DNA from: Collinsella sp. UBA6357
Lineage (GTDB): Bacteria; Actinomycetota; Coriobacteriia; Coriobacteriales; Coriobacteriaceae
Direction of reading: 5' to 3'
NCBI GenBank assembly: GCA_002437815.1
Contig: DJRP01000010.1
Coordinates: 1-64,000, forward strand
Length of the DNA: 64,000 nt
Positions within the stretch are counted from its first letter, which is position 1. Each line of letters starts with the position of its first letter. Below are positions 50,666 through 59,153 of the stretch, in pieces. Under the pieces are notes generated by a model. That model was not told the DNA's origin. It saw only the letters and a program-made list of their open reading frames with translations, and did no database searches. The position numbers and the translations under genes are program-made.

Positions 50666-51313
50666 GTGCCCCAAGATTTCTTCGATCTGCTCTACAACGG
50701 CTATACCGGCGAATATCAGCTTATGAGTTCGCTCTACCGTCACGGCCTTGACGCCCTGCGTCCTCCGGCGGATATGGGTATCGATGTGGTCTCGCTTAAT
50801 CTCAAGCAACAGCTCGAGCATCCCGAAATCGAGCCCGAGACGTTCTTCTTTCAGGTAAAAACCGCCGTGACCGACATACGCGAGAACCCCGATCGCCCCG
50901 GCGCCATCAAGACCGTGGAGTTCAAGCTCAAGAAGAGCGAGGTGGAACTGCTTTCGGGATCGCCTGCGCGGGCGCTGTTCTGCTACGTGTACAACAGCCG
51001 GTCGGACTCGCTCACGGATTCGTTCGAAGCGCCGTTTATCTGCTTCTGGCTCGATGGCCTTATGCTCAAGAAAATATCGGATGCCGGGGCGCTTTTTGCC
51101 AAGGAAGGCGAGTCGAAGCTGACGTTTGCCTGTCAGCTGCGAAAGCCGACCCATAGCTATGGCCACTGGTATGTCGTTGTAGTGGATAAAGATAACAACA
51201 CGATCGACGGTGGCTTTCTCGGTGTGGTCGGCGGCGACGGCTTTCCCGCCGACGACGAGGCCTATCACTACAGCGTAGGAGGCTACTTGGAGCACGCGCG
51301 CACCAAGATGTAG
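50666..51313 (+). CDS. DUF4365 (PD-(D/E)XK-like) protein
   Basis: Two GTG starts are possible. GTG at 50666 is preferred because GAGGAGG (50654-50660) lies five bases before it; a GTG at 50660 would overlap that site. The 215-residue protein has GYTGEYQL, MGIDVVS with D40, and FFFQVKTA, the E...D...QxK pattern of DUF4365, a family predicted to have a restriction-endonuclease-like fold and often found near defence genes. It follows the VirD4-like gene by about 49 bases. Its DNA target, if any, is unknown. Confidence 0.75.
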   Translation: MPQDFFDLLYNGYTGEYQLMSSLYRHGLDALRPPADMGIDVVSLNLKQQLEHPEIEPETFFFQVKTAVTDIRENPDRPGAIKTVEFKLKKSEVELLSGSPARALFCYVYNSRSDSLTDSFEAPFICFWLDGLMLKKISDAGALFAKEGESKLTFACQLRKPTHSYGHWYVVVVDKDNNTIDGGFLGVVGGDGFPADDEAYHYSVGGYLEHARTKM

Positions 51314-51358
51314 GGCTTTGGCGACGTCGGTGCCAATCGGTCGCTGGCGGGTGAGACC

Positions 51359-52183
51359 CTACGCGACGTTTGCGTGGATGGCGGCGACGAGAAACTCCGT
51401 GGCGCCTGCTCCGGCGCGGGAATCGTAATAGTCGATGAAACGCGGATCGGCCAGATATCCGTCGGCGAGGCCGTTGTGGGCCTTGGGGGTATAGGCGCCC
51501 TCGCCCCAACTGAGTGAAATCCAGCGGGCATGCATATGGGCGAGCTGTCGGGCCGCGGGGCTGTGCGCATCGCCGGTCTCCATGGCGAGCTTGAGCTGGT
51601 CGATGATGGCGACTTCGAGCGCGTTGTGGTTGTGCCAGGTCGTCTCATCCATGTCGAGCAGGCACTCGTTGGCAGCATCGACGGCTGCGTTTCCGTAGCG
51701 CTCGCGAGCTTCGGTGCCGTAGCACATCTCGTTGGAATGGACGGCGCTCCATCGCTCGAGCTGCGGCAACACGGCACCCATGAGCGAGACGGCTTCGTCG
51801 CACGTCATGCCGGTGTTTTTGGCGAGCCGCGGCGCGCAGTCCTCGATCATGGCGTCCATGGAGGTCTCGTAGGTGTACTTGCCGTTTTCGTAACACCACT
51901 TGCAGTAATGGTCGGTGGGGTTGCCGGAGGCGTCGGTGCCGTAGCTATCGGGTGTGAGGATCATGCCGCAGCTCTGGCAGTAGCGCTCGGGCATTTCGAG
52001 CAGCTGAGCGATGGGCACGGCGAGCACGTTCGCGATGAGCTTGATCATGTCGATACCGGGCACGACCTCGCCACGCTCCCAACGGCTCACGGCCTGGCGG
52101 GTCACATAGAGCTTGGCTGCGAGCTGCTCTTGGGTGAGATGATTGGCCTTGCGGGCGGCGATGAGTGCCTCGTTGAATGCCAT
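51359..52183 (-). CDS. XRE HTH - zinc ribbon - TipAS-like regulator
   Basis: The ATG at 52183 follows GAAGGGTTCATC. The 274-residue protein starts with an XRE HTH (LTQEQLAAKLYVTRQAVSRW). A zinc ribbon with CQSCGMIL and YCKWCYE follows, then a TipAS-like antibiotic-recognition domain with DETTWHNHNALEVAIIDQL. TipAS domains bind thiopeptides or other ligands in MerR regulators; linking one to an XRE head is unusual. A shorter relative is left as a fragment at 16883. The promoter region upstream of the start contains a transporter remnant on the same strand. Confidence 0.75.
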   Translation of the reverse strand: MAFNEALIAARKANHLTQEQLAAKLYVTRQAVSRWERGEVVPGIDMIKLIANVLAVPIAQLLEMPERYCQSCGMILTPDSYGTDASGNPTDHYCKWCYENGKYTYETSMDAMIEDCAPRLAKNTGMTCDEAVSLMGAVLPQLERWSAVHSNEMCYGTEARERYGNAAVDAANECLLDMDETTWHNHNALEVAIIDQLKLAMETGDAHSPAARQLAHMHARWISLSWGEGAYTPKAHNGLADGYLADPRFIDYYDSRAGAGATEFLVAAIHANVA

Positions 52184-52283
52184 GATGAACCCTTCAATCA
52201 CGGTTGTTTCGTTGCTTTCAACGGTAGCGGAGAATGTCCTGGCGGTCGAGAAACCATTGGTTGCGTGGCGCGTGCCGACGGGG

Positions 52284-52445
52284 CTACTTCCAGATGACAC
52301 GCGCTGCGGCACCCAGTACGATGATGGCGAGACCCATGATGTCGCGTCGGGAGAGTTTCTCCTTAAAGGCGAAGCGCGCAAAGAGGACCGAGACCAGGAT
52401 CGAGGGCTTGTCGATTTGGACCCCGACGCAAAAGCTGCTGCAGCC
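52284..52445 (-). pseudogene. EamA/DMT transporter, C-terminal remnant
   Basis: On the minus strand the frame ending at the TAG at 52284 reads KPSILVSVLFARFAFKEKLS and a final helix GLAIIVLGAAARVIWK, typical of the last helix of EamA-type transporters. Nothing upstream extends it. The rest of the gene is gone. Confidence 0.5.
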
Positions 52446-52622
52446 CGGGACGCGGACATGTCACCTTCCAAAACAAAACCGCGCCGGGATGTACGGTGCG
52501 TTGTTAATGATGGTTATGACATATAGCCGCGTAAGGAGCGCTTGCGCGGCCTTTGCATGGCGATGCCATGAACGGCTGTTGGCTGCTGGATGATCGCGGG
52601 TTAGGAGAAACGGACGGTACCG

Positions 52623-52844
52623 GATATCCAAAAAATGAGGTTCGTGAGTTATGTGACTCATTTAGTCACAGGAAAAATTTGACGATCGGGACTTGAAAAC
52701 GACGTTCGACCGGCGCCTGTTGGGGCAAAACGAAGATTGAAAGGCCCGACTGCAGCCAAATGGACGTAGGTAAAGCCGAAAAGGGCCTCTAAAAAACGCT
52801 ACCATGCATGGAACATAACTCACGAATCGCCGTTTTTGGATATG
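52623..52844. mobile_element. MITE-like element with 32-bp imperfect terminal inverted repeats
   Basis: Arms 52623-52654 and 52813-52844 are complementary at 27 of 32 positions; both end inwards in TTCGTGAGTTATGT on their own strand. The left arm is followed by the hairpin TGTGACT-CATTT-AGTCACA (52652-52670). The 222-base element has no credible gene and no clear target-site duplication. It could also be an RNA structure or regulatory island. The remaining stretch 52446-52622 holds no gene. Confidence 0.5.
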
Positions 52845-52870
52845 GCTGCTCGATGGGTATTGATTTGCTC

Positions 52871-53371
52871 TTACAAAAGCCCAGCGACCTTCTCGATCCA
52901 GGCATCGATCGCGTACTGCGGTGTCATTTGGGTCGAGCCGCCGGTCGAGTCGAACTGGACCTCGATGCTCGGGCCAAAGACGGCACCGGCGCAGCCGTCC
53001 TTTATGTTCTCGATGACGTTGCCGGGCCAACCGCCGTTGGTCTGGAACGGCACAACGGTCTTGCCGGCAAAATCGCACTGCGAAAGGGCGGTGGAGACGG
53101 CGGGTGCCATCGTATACCACCAGGTCGGGGTTCCCACGGCGATCACGTCGTAGTCGGCCGGATCATGCGCGAGCGTCTCGATCTCTGGCTGGTAGCCGAC
53201 ATTCACTTCGTCCTGACCTTGTTGCACCGTTTCGTCGTAGTCCTCGGGGTAGGGCTCGACGGTATCGATGCGCTCGAGGTCGGCGCCGCAGGCGTCTGCC
53301 AGCTGCTGGGCTACGGTCTCGGTGTTGCCGTTCGACCAGCTGTAGTACATGACGAGCATTTTCTTGAACAT
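52871..53371 (-). CDS. Flavodoxin family protein
   Basis: The ATG at 53371 follows AAGGGGAAATCG; an upstream start has no ribosome site. The 166-residue protein starts KMLVMYYSWSNGNTETVAQQ, with the FMN phosphate loop, then VGTPTWWYTMAPAVSTAL and a PFQTNGGWPGN loop. It is a long-chain flavodoxin-like electron carrier or NAD(P)H:quinone reductase. It lies downstream of the cupin fusion gene and a hairpin. Confidence 0.85.
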   Translation of the reverse strand: MFKKMLVMYYSWSNGNTETVAQQLADACGADLERIDTVEPYPEDYDETVQQGQDEVNVGYQPEIETLAHDPADYDVIAVGTPTWWYTMAPAVSTALSQCDFAGKTVVPFQTNGGWPGNVIENIKDGCAGAVFGPSIEVQFDSTGGSTQMTPQYAIDAWIEKVAGLL

Positions 53372-53391
53372 CGATTTCCCCTTACATGGAA

Positions 53392-53424
53392 ACGGGGCGA
53401 CAACGTCTGATGTCGTCACCCCGT
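53392..53424 (-). terminator. Hairpin between the cupin fusion and flavodoxin genes
   Basis: On the minus strand ACGGGG pairs with CCCCGT, and CGACA with TGTCG, with a three-base bulge, followed by TTTCC. It could end or attenuate transcription from the upstream gene before the flavodoxin start. Confidence 0.4.
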
Positions 53425-53437
53425 GCGGTTGTTTGGT

Positions 53438-54187
53438 CTAGCGGCCGAGCTTCTCGTACTCCTCGTTCGAGACGGGCTCGAGCCATTCGTTGGAGCAGTC
53501 CTCGCCGGGGAAGCCGAAGGCCAGGTGACTGAACCAGCAGCCGGCCTTGGCGCCGTGCCAGTGCTTGACGTTGGCCGGGATCTCGACGACGTCGCCGGGC
53601 TTGAGGCTCTGTGCGGGCTTGCCCTCCTCTTGATACCAGCCTTCGCCCTCGACGCAGATGAGTACCTGACCGCCGCCCTTGCTCGCGTGGTGGATGTGCC
53701 AGTTGTTGCGGCAGCCCGGCTCGAACGTCACGTTGTGGATGGGCAGGTAGTCATCGGGGCCGGTGAGCGCCTTGAGGTAGCTCTGGCCGATGAAGTACTG
53801 CGCGAAGGCGGTGTTGGGCTCGCCCAGACCGAAGAATCCGCCATGCCCCTCGGCCTCTGCGTTGTCGTCCGCATAGACCTCCTTGGCCATGTTGAAGGCC
53901 GCCCAGGCGTTGGGCCAGCCGGCGTAAAAGGCAATGTGCGTCAAGATCTCGGCCATTTCGGATTTGGTCACGCCGTTCGCGCGGGCGCTCTGAAGGTGGT
54001 ACTTGAGCGAGCTATCGACGATGCCCTTGCCGATAAGCGCGCTCACCGTGACGACGGAGCGGAGCTTGAGCGGCAGTTTGTCGTCGCGGTTCCATACCTC
54101 GCCAAAGAGGATGTCGTCGTTCAGGTGCGCGAACTCGGGGGCGAACTCGCCCAGGGCGTCGTGTCCGGCGGTCTGTTTGATGGTCAT
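53438..54187 (-). CDS. Carboxymuconolactone decarboxylase-cupin fusion protein
   Basis: This 249-residue protein has a CMD domain in the first 120 or so residues (SVVTVSALIGKG and a helix-rich region with VTKSEMAEILTHIAFYAGWP) and a cupin in the second half (NNWHIHHASKGGGQVLICVE then KHWHGA). The CMD part lacks an obvious CxxC, so it is probably not an AhpD-type peroxidase. Such fusions sit near aldo-keto reductases and flavodoxins in gut bacteria, as here. Function unknown. Confidence 0.82.
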   Translation of the reverse strand: MTIKQTAGHDALGEFAPEFAHLNDDILFGEVWNRDDKLPLKLRSVVTVSALIGKGIVDSSLKYHLQSARANGVTKSEMAEILTHIAFYAGWPNAWAAFNMAKEVYADDNAEAEGHGGFFGLGEPNTAFAQYFIGQSYLKALTGPDDYLPIHNVTFEPGCRNNWHIHHASKGGGQVLICVEGEGWYQEEGKPAQSLKPGDVVEIPANVKHWHGAKAGCWFSHLAFGFPGEDCSNEWLEPVSNEEYEKLGR

Positions 54188-54295
54188 GATGGGTTCCTTT
54201 CTGTTTTCGCGGGCGATGAGCCCGGGATACCGGCCGATTGCCCGCGACCTCGCGTTTTGGCGTTGGCCCCGCAGGATTCGATAAAGCCGGGCGAC

Positions 54296-54973
54296 CTACT
54301 TGATCACGTCGTAGCGGAGCCAGACGGCGCCGTCGTCATAGCTCTCGACGTGTTTGAGCTTGAGCTGGACGGGCTCGCGGTCGGCAGGCAGCCCGTCGAT
54401 GGTTGCGGCCATGCCGGCACGCCCGTCGATGCCCGGGCCGATGAGGACCGAGACTTCGTCGGTGAGCCCGGCGTCGATGAAGGCGCCGTTGATGTTGCCG
54501 CCGCCGACGGTCGCCATGCGCGCGATGCCGAACTCACGCCCCATGATCTCGACGGCACCGGGCACATCGATCTTGTCCGCGCCGCAGGCGATCCAGGAGA
54601 TGCCTTGGCCGTCGAGGTAGGCGAGATACTCGGCCGGCGCCTGCTCGGAGACGACGATGAGCAGCGGACGCGTGTGATCGGTGCCGCGCCCCCAGGCGAG
54701 ACTGCCGTGCGTGTCGAAGACGATCTCGTAGGCGTTCGCATCGACGGCGCGCGAGAAACCACGTTTGCCGTACGGCGTGGAGTCGGTTGCGGTCCAGGGA
54801 CCGTCCGCCATCTCGAGTTCGGCGGTGACGCGCCCGCTCACGCGACTCGGCGCATCGAGGGCGTTGAGCGTGGCGTAGTACTCGTCGACGCCGCGCAGCT
54901 TGGACGTCATGCCGCAGTCGATACGTCCGTCGATGGACATCATCATGTGGCAGACGATATAGGGTTTGGTCAT
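54296..54973 (-). CDS. RibD C-terminal/dihydrofolate reductase family protein
   Basis: This 225-residue protein has the RibD_C (DHFR-like) fold: VCHMMMSIDGRIDCGMTSKL at the start, GRGTDHTRPLLIVVSEQAP and MATVGGGNINGAFIDAGLTD for the NADPH-binding part. It may reduce a pyrimidine, folate or quinone-like substrate. It lies 108 bases upstream of the cupin fusion on the same strand. A true RibD deaminase domain is absent. Confidence 0.83.
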   Translation of the reverse strand: MTKPYIVCHMMMSIDGRIDCGMTSKLRGVDEYYATLNALDAPSRVSGRVTAELEMADGPWTATDSTPYGKRGFSRAVDANAYEIVFDTHGSLAWGRGTDHTRPLLIVVSEQAPAEYLAYLDGQGISWIACGADKIDVPGAVEIMGREFGIARMATVGGGNINGAFIDAGLTDEVSVLIGPGIDGRAGMAATIDGLPADREPVQLKLKHVESYDDGAVWLRYDVIK

Positions 54974-55057
54974 GTTCTTTCTCTCTTTTGAACAGATGGG
55001 TGTGAGCGGGCGAGGGAGGCAGTCTCCATCGCCCAGTGATGTTCGAAGCGGCGCCGA

Positions 55058-55927
55058 TTACAGCTTGCCGCCGTAGACGGGAAAGAAGCTCGAGTCGCCG
55101 TAGTCCTTGATGTGCTCGGCCGCCTTGAGCGTCTCCATGTCCTCGGGCGAGATCTTGAAATCGACCTCTGCGTTGGCGGCCATGTGCTCGGCGTTGGCCG
55201 TTTTGGGCAGCGGCAGCAGCCCGAGTTCAAGGCAGTAGCGCACGCAGAGCTGCGCAGGCGTCACGCCGTACTTGGCTGCCGTCTCGGCCACGAGCGGGTT
55301 GGTGAGCACCATGCCGTGGGCGATGGGGGAGTACGCCTCGACGAGGATGCCGCGCGCCTGACAGAAGCCGATGAGCTCGGCCGGCGTGTTGGAGATGTGC
55401 GCGAGCACCTGATTGACCTGCGGTTTCACGCTGCCGTTGTCGATGATGTTCGCAAGATCGTGCTCGTTGAAGTTGGAGACGCCGATCACGCGGACTTTGC
55501 CGGCGGCCTTGGCCTCCTCGAGCGCGCGCCACGCCTCGAGGTTGCCCTCCTCGTAGCGGTTGCTCGACTGGTTGACCTCGATCCACGGCTGCGGGCTGTG
55601 GATGATCATCTGATCGAGGTAGTCGAGGCCGAGCTTTTGGAGCGACTCGTCGATCGAGGCTTTGGCCTCGGCGTAGGTTTTGTGCTCGGCGGCGATCTTC
55701 GAGGCGATAAAGAGCTCGTCGCGTGCGATGTCGCACGTGCGGACGCCCTCGCCAATGCCGGCCTCGTTGCCGTAGGCCTGCGCGGTGTCGATCATGCGGT
55801 AGCCGCACGCGGTGGCGTCACGTACGGCACCCTCGGTCTCGGCGTCATCCATAAGCCAGGTGCCGAGGCCGATCTTGGGGATCGAGGTACCGTCGGTTAG
55901 CGTGTATGTCTCGTTGAGAATGGACAT
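55058..55927 (-). CDS. Aldo/keto reductase
   Basis: The ATG at 55927 follows AAAGGAACGCA; a longer frame to 56254 overlaps the next gene and is rejected. The 289-residue NADPH-dependent enzyme has the tetrad context DTAQAYGNEAGIGEGV (catalytic tyrosine), IASKIAAEH (lysine) and MIIHSPQPW (histidine), and the C-terminal IPLPKTANAEHM-type cofactor loop reads LPLPKTANAEHM. The substrate is not known. It leads the group of redox genes to its right on the minus strand, with a LysR gene divergently placed at 56342. Confidence 0.87.
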   Translation of the reverse strand: MSILNETYTLTDGTSIPKIGLGTWLMDDAETEGAVRDATACGYRMIDTAQAYGNEAGIGEGVRTCDIARDELFIASKIAAEHKTYAEAKASIDESLQKLGLDYLDQMIIHSPQPWIEVNQSSNRYEEGNLEAWRALEEAKAAGKVRVIGVSNFNEHDLANIIDNGSVKPQVNQVLAHISNTPAELIGFCQARGILVEAYSPIAHGMVLTNPLVAETAAKYGVTPAQLCVRYCLELGLLPLPKTANAEHMAANAEVDFKISPEDMETLKAAEHIKDYGDSSFFPVYGGKL

Positions 55928-56006
55928 TGCGTTCCTTTCCGTTTGGGTTGGGGTCTCAAACCGTTGGGGCCCATATATGACTCTTGCACTTGGAGTGTGC
56001 TCAAGG

Positions 56007-56219
56007 TCAAGACCCGGTACGTTCGGTGCGGAGCGAGAAGATGAGATAGTCAAGGCAGTCGAGTTTCTGCTGCTCGACATGGATGCCGCTGAGCAGGTCC
56101 CGCCGGTAGCGGCGCAGCAGGCGCATCTGCTCGTCCGAGTCGTTGAGCTTGGCAAACTCGGCCACAAGGGCCTCGGGGCAGCCGGCGTCCAACAGGTTGT
56201 GCCGTGTTCGCTCGTCCAT
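56007..56219 (-). CDS. Small conserved hypothetical protein
   Basis: This 70-residue soluble protein begins MDERTRHNLLDAGCPEAL and ends LDCLDYLIFSL plus a short tail. GAGGAGGAAC lies directly before the ATG at 56219, making it a credible gene. Similar small charged helical proteins occur beside aldo-keto reductase and LysR genes in gut bacteria, in my recollection. No function can be assigned. Confidence 0.6.
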   Translation of the reverse strand: MDERTRHNLLDAGCPEALVAEFAKLNDSDEQMRLLRRYRRDLLSGIHVEQQKLDCLDYLIFSLRTERTGS

Positions 56220-56341
56220 GTTCCTCCTCGGCCTCTGCGGTGCTTCTTGTGCACTTCAACCGTATGGCAGGCAAGTCGAAATGTACAATACCTATAGCAA
56301 CTAGTTTGGTATGCGATCTCTGAATACTAGGAGGGCGCCGG

Positions 56342-57226
56342 ATGGAGCTCAGGACCCTGCGATACTTCCTCGCAGTCGCGCGCGAGGAGAACATGACCGA
56401 GGCGGCGAACGTCCTCCACGTGACGCAGCCCACGCTGTCGCGCCAGATTGCCGATCTCGAGCGCGAGCTTGGCTGCGCCCTCTTCGATCGCACCAACCGC
56501 GCGACCGTGCTCACCGAGGACGGCATGCGCCTGCGCCAGCGGGCGGAGGAGATTGTCTCGCTCGTCGACCAGACGGAGGCCGAACTCGTCGACCGTGGGG
56601 GTGAGCTCGCGGGCACGATCCGAATCGGTGCCGGTGAGACGCGGGCGGTCCGGCTGCTTACGGACACGTTCGCGGCTATGCGTCGCGAGCATCCGGGCGT
56701 ATCGATCGAGCTTTTCACGGGCAATGCCGACACGGTGGAGGAGCGGCTCGAGCGGGGGCTGCTCGACTTCGCGCTGTTGCTCGAGCCGGTCAACCTCGAC
56801 AAATACGAGTGGCTCCGTATGCCCGAGGTCGATCACGCCGGGGTGGCGGTGGCGGCATCGAGCCCGTGGGCCTCGCTTGCGGGCATCACGCCGGCGGACA
56901 TGCTCAAGATGCCGCTGCTCGTGAGCTCGCGTACGACGAACCGCAATGTCGACTTGGCGGCGTGGTCGGGCGGCACGGTGACGCGTGAGAAGCTCGATGT
57001 GGTGGGTACGTTCGACCTCATCGGCAATGCGGCGCTGCTTGTCAAGACGGGCGCGGCTTGTGCCTTCGGCATCGACCATCTCTTCCATCTCGATAGTCCC
57101 GACCTGCGCTTCATCCCCATGGACCCCGACATTCCCATCGCGTCGTTTATGGTATGGAAGAAATACCGCCTGCGCAGCCGGGCCTGTGAGGAGTTCCTGA
57201 GGCGCCTGAGGCTCGTGTGTGCATAA
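56342..57226 (+). CDS. LysR family transcriptional regulator
   Basis: This 294-residue protein has the LysR N-terminal HTH (LRTLRYFLAVAREENMTEAA, then VTQPTLSRQIADLERELG) and a C-terminal ligand-binding domain with ETRAVRLLTDTFAAMRREHP. It is divergent from the small gene, aldo-keto reductase and redox genes to its left, which it probably regulates. The inducer is unknown. The ATG at 56342 follows AGGAGGGCGCCGG. Confidence 0.87.
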   Translation: MELRTLRYFLAVAREENMTEAANVLHVTQPTLSRQIADLERELGCALFDRTNRATVLTEDGMRLRQRAEEIVSLVDQTEAELVDRGGELAGTIRIGAGETRAVRLLTDTFAAMRREHPGVSIELFTGNADTVEERLERGLLDFALLLEPVNLDKYEWLRMPEVDHAGVAVAASSPWASLAGITPADMLKMPLLVSSRTTNRNVDLAAWSGGTVTREKLDVVGTFDLIGNAALLVKTGAACAFGIDHLFHLDSPDLRFIPMDPDIPIASFMVWKKYRLRSRACEEFLRRLRLVCA

Positions 57227-57321
57227 AAACAGTCAAATGATGCGACCGGTGTCGGTTCGGACCTCGGGTCGGGGGGTATAACTCTGCCCGGTAAGTGGCA
57301 ATGGAAAAGTGGAGGCGTGCC

Positions 57322-57558
57322 ATGCGCAAGGCTTTGAGCACCTTTGAACTGGAAGATTGTAACAAGGCACTGGTGGAGGCCGGCTTCAAAGGCAGGCTAC
57401 ATCTGCACGATGTTTGCGGCGGTCAGTATCTGTCGTGGGATGAGGGCGGCGCGACCGAAACCGGGCTCGACATCCGCACCTGGCTTTCCGATTACTTTGG
57501 CGGACGCGGTTACCGCGTCGATTTCGACGGCGACCGCCCCGCCTTTCGCCTGTCATAG
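57322..57558 (+). CDS. RDAC-family small protein
   Basis: The ATG at 57322 follows GGAGGCGTGCC; an upstream in-frame ATG at 57295 lacks a site. The 78-residue soluble protein begins MRKALSTFELEDCNKAL and contains LHLHDVCGGQYLSWDE and VDFDGDRPAFRLS. It matches what I remember as the RDAC family, small proteins of unknown function in Coriobacteria and Clostridia. It stands alone between the LysR and methyltransferase genes. TATAAC lies about 45 bases upstream as a possible -10. Confidence 0.65.
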   Translation: MRKALSTFELEDCNKALVEAGFKGRLHLHDVCGGQYLSWDEGGATETGLDIRTWLSDYFGGRGYRVDFDGDRPAFRLS

Positions 57559-57603
57559 CGTTCGCGTCCGCCCGATGCGGCGCACCGAGCGGACGGTTAT
57601 GCA

Positions 57604-58353
57604 CTAGAGCTTGCGCAGCGTGATGGCGATGGTGTTGAGGTGGTCGAGTGCTCCGGCTTCGACGGCTACCCTATCGCCGACGGCGTATTCGTTGTCGCAT
57701 GCGACCCAGTCGGCCCAGGCTTCGCGGGTGCAGGACATCTCGTGTATGTCCTCGATCGCCACGCCTTTGCTCTGCTCGATCATATGGCGCCACCAGGCCA
57801 TGTCGTGCATATAGTCGAGCTGCTCGGGTGTCCAGGATGCGGCAAGACAGCCGGGGAGCGCGTCGTGGCAGTCGTGTTTCATGCCGGGGATGCTCAGATA
57901 GAGCTTGCCACCATGCTTGACGTAGGGGAGCAGCCGTTCGTCCAAATAGCGTGGGTCGCGCCCATAGTAGTTATAGGAGTCGATGCTCACGACGGCGTCG
58001 AAGAGCTCCGGCTCGAACGGCAGCCCCTGCGAGGCGTCGGCGCGTATGGGGTGGATGGAGCTGCGGTCGATGCCGAGCGTGTCGAAGAATGCGCGGTTCT
58101 CGGTGGGGTCGCTCCACAGGTCGACGGCGTAGACATTCAGGCCATATGCGCAGGCGAGCATCGCGCTGGTGATGCCGGTTCCCGATCCTAGATCGCATAC
58201 GGTGGAGCCCCGGGGGATATCCGCACCCTCGAGCAGCTCTTCGCAGAGCTTGAGTGGGTTGGGCCCCATGATCTTTTGGCGTACGAGCAAGGCATCGAAG
58301 CTGTTGGCTTTGGGAAATCGCTTATCGGCGATGGGCGAGGTATCGGTGTTCAT
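57604..58353 (-). CDS. SAM-dependent methyltransferase (class I)
   Basis: The ATG at 58353 follows GGAAGAACC. The 249-residue protein has the SAM-binding VCDLGSGTGITSAML, then NVYAVDLWSDP, IRADASQGLPFE and AVVSIDSYNYYGRDPRYLDE. The substrate is not evident; small molecule or quinone-type methylation is possible. The C-terminal half is rich in aromatic residues. It is convergent with the RDAC-family gene and divergent from the deaminase gene. Confidence 0.83.
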   Translation of the reverse strand: MNTDTSPIADKRFPKANSFDALLVRQKIMGPNPLKLCEELLEGADIPRGSTVCDLGSGTGITSAMLACAYGLNVYAVDLWSDPTENRAFFDTLGIDRSSIHPIRADASQGLPFEPELFDAVVSIDSYNYYGRDPRYLDERLLPYVKHGGKLYLSIPGMKHDCHDALPGCLAASWTPEQLDYMHDMAWWRHMIEQSKGVAIEDIHEMSCTREAWADWVACDNEYAVGDRVAVEAGALDHLNTIAITLRKL

Positions 58354-58525
58354 GGTTCTTCCGATCGATTGCGGTGGTGTGCGTTCGATGGGGGCGGAAC
58401 GGTGCGGGCACGGCAAACCAGCGGTTGTGCATATGCAACCGATGGAAAAGTACTATGCGACTGACCGTTCCCTACAGAACAATGACCAAAAAGACATCCC
58501 CTTGGATGATCGGGGCGACCGCCTT

Positions 58526-58554
58526 TTGCAGTCGCGACACAGCCCGATTATAGA
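58526..58554 (+). promoter_or_regulatory. Sigma-70-type promoter of the deaminase-channel-LOG operon
   Basis: TTGCAG (58526-58531) and TATAGA (58549-58554) are 17 bases apart, giving a start near 58561 and a leader of about 45 bases before the deaminase ATG. Confidence 0.65.
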
Positions 58555-58604
58555 TCGACAGGGTATGATGCATGCCGGTATGACAAACATGTAAGGGAGC
58601 GTCT

Positions 58605-59114
58605 ATGTCCACGTCAGCATCGCAGCGCCATCTGTTTATGGTCGAAGCCGATCGCTTGGCCCGTATCAATCTAAAGACCGGGGATGGTGGCCCCTTTGGC
58701 GCCGTGGTCGTGCGCGACGGCCAGATCGTCGGCCGCGGACGAAATCACGTGATCGAGCATCATGACCCCACGGCCCACGGCGAGGTCTCGGCCATCCGCG
58801 ATGCGTGTGCCAACTTGGGTACGCATAATCTTTCGGGATGCGAGCTCTATACCAGCTGCTACCCGTGCCCCATGTGCCTTTCGGCCTGCGTCTGGGCCAA
58901 CATCCGCACCGTCTATTACGGCAACACCAAAGAGGACGCCGCGGCGATCGGCTTTAGGGACGACGCCATCTACTCGCTGATCGGTTCGCTCCCGGCGGGC
59001 AAGAGCGAACCGGCGCCCATGGATGTCATCGCGTGCGAGCATGATCTGACGATCGACGCCTTCGACGAGTATGCGGCGCTCGATGCCGCCACTGGCAACA
59101 AGGCCATCTACTAG
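58605..59114 (+). CDS. Nucleoside/guanine deaminase (CMP/dCMP deaminase family)
   Basis: This 169-residue zinc hydrolase has the HGE motif (H58, E60) in PTAHGEVSAIRDAC and the PCPMC motif (C88, C91) in TSCYPCPMCLSACVW. The length and GPFGAVVVRDGQIVGRGRNH suggest guanine deaminase or a tRNA-independent nucleoside deaminase. It begins a run of three close genes with a K+ channel and a LOG-family protein. Confidence 0.86.
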   Translation: MSTSASQRHLFMVEADRLARINLKTGDGGPFGAVVVRDGQIVGRGRNHVIEHHDPTAHGEVSAIRDACANLGTHNLSGCELYTSCYPCPMCLSACVWANIRTVYYGNTKEDAAAIGFRDDAIYSLIGSLPAGKSEPAPMDVIACEHDLTIDAFDEYAALDAATGNKAIY

Positions 59115-59153
59115 CGTGGGCGTGTCGGCGCCCGAGACGTTTTGCGAGGTCCC

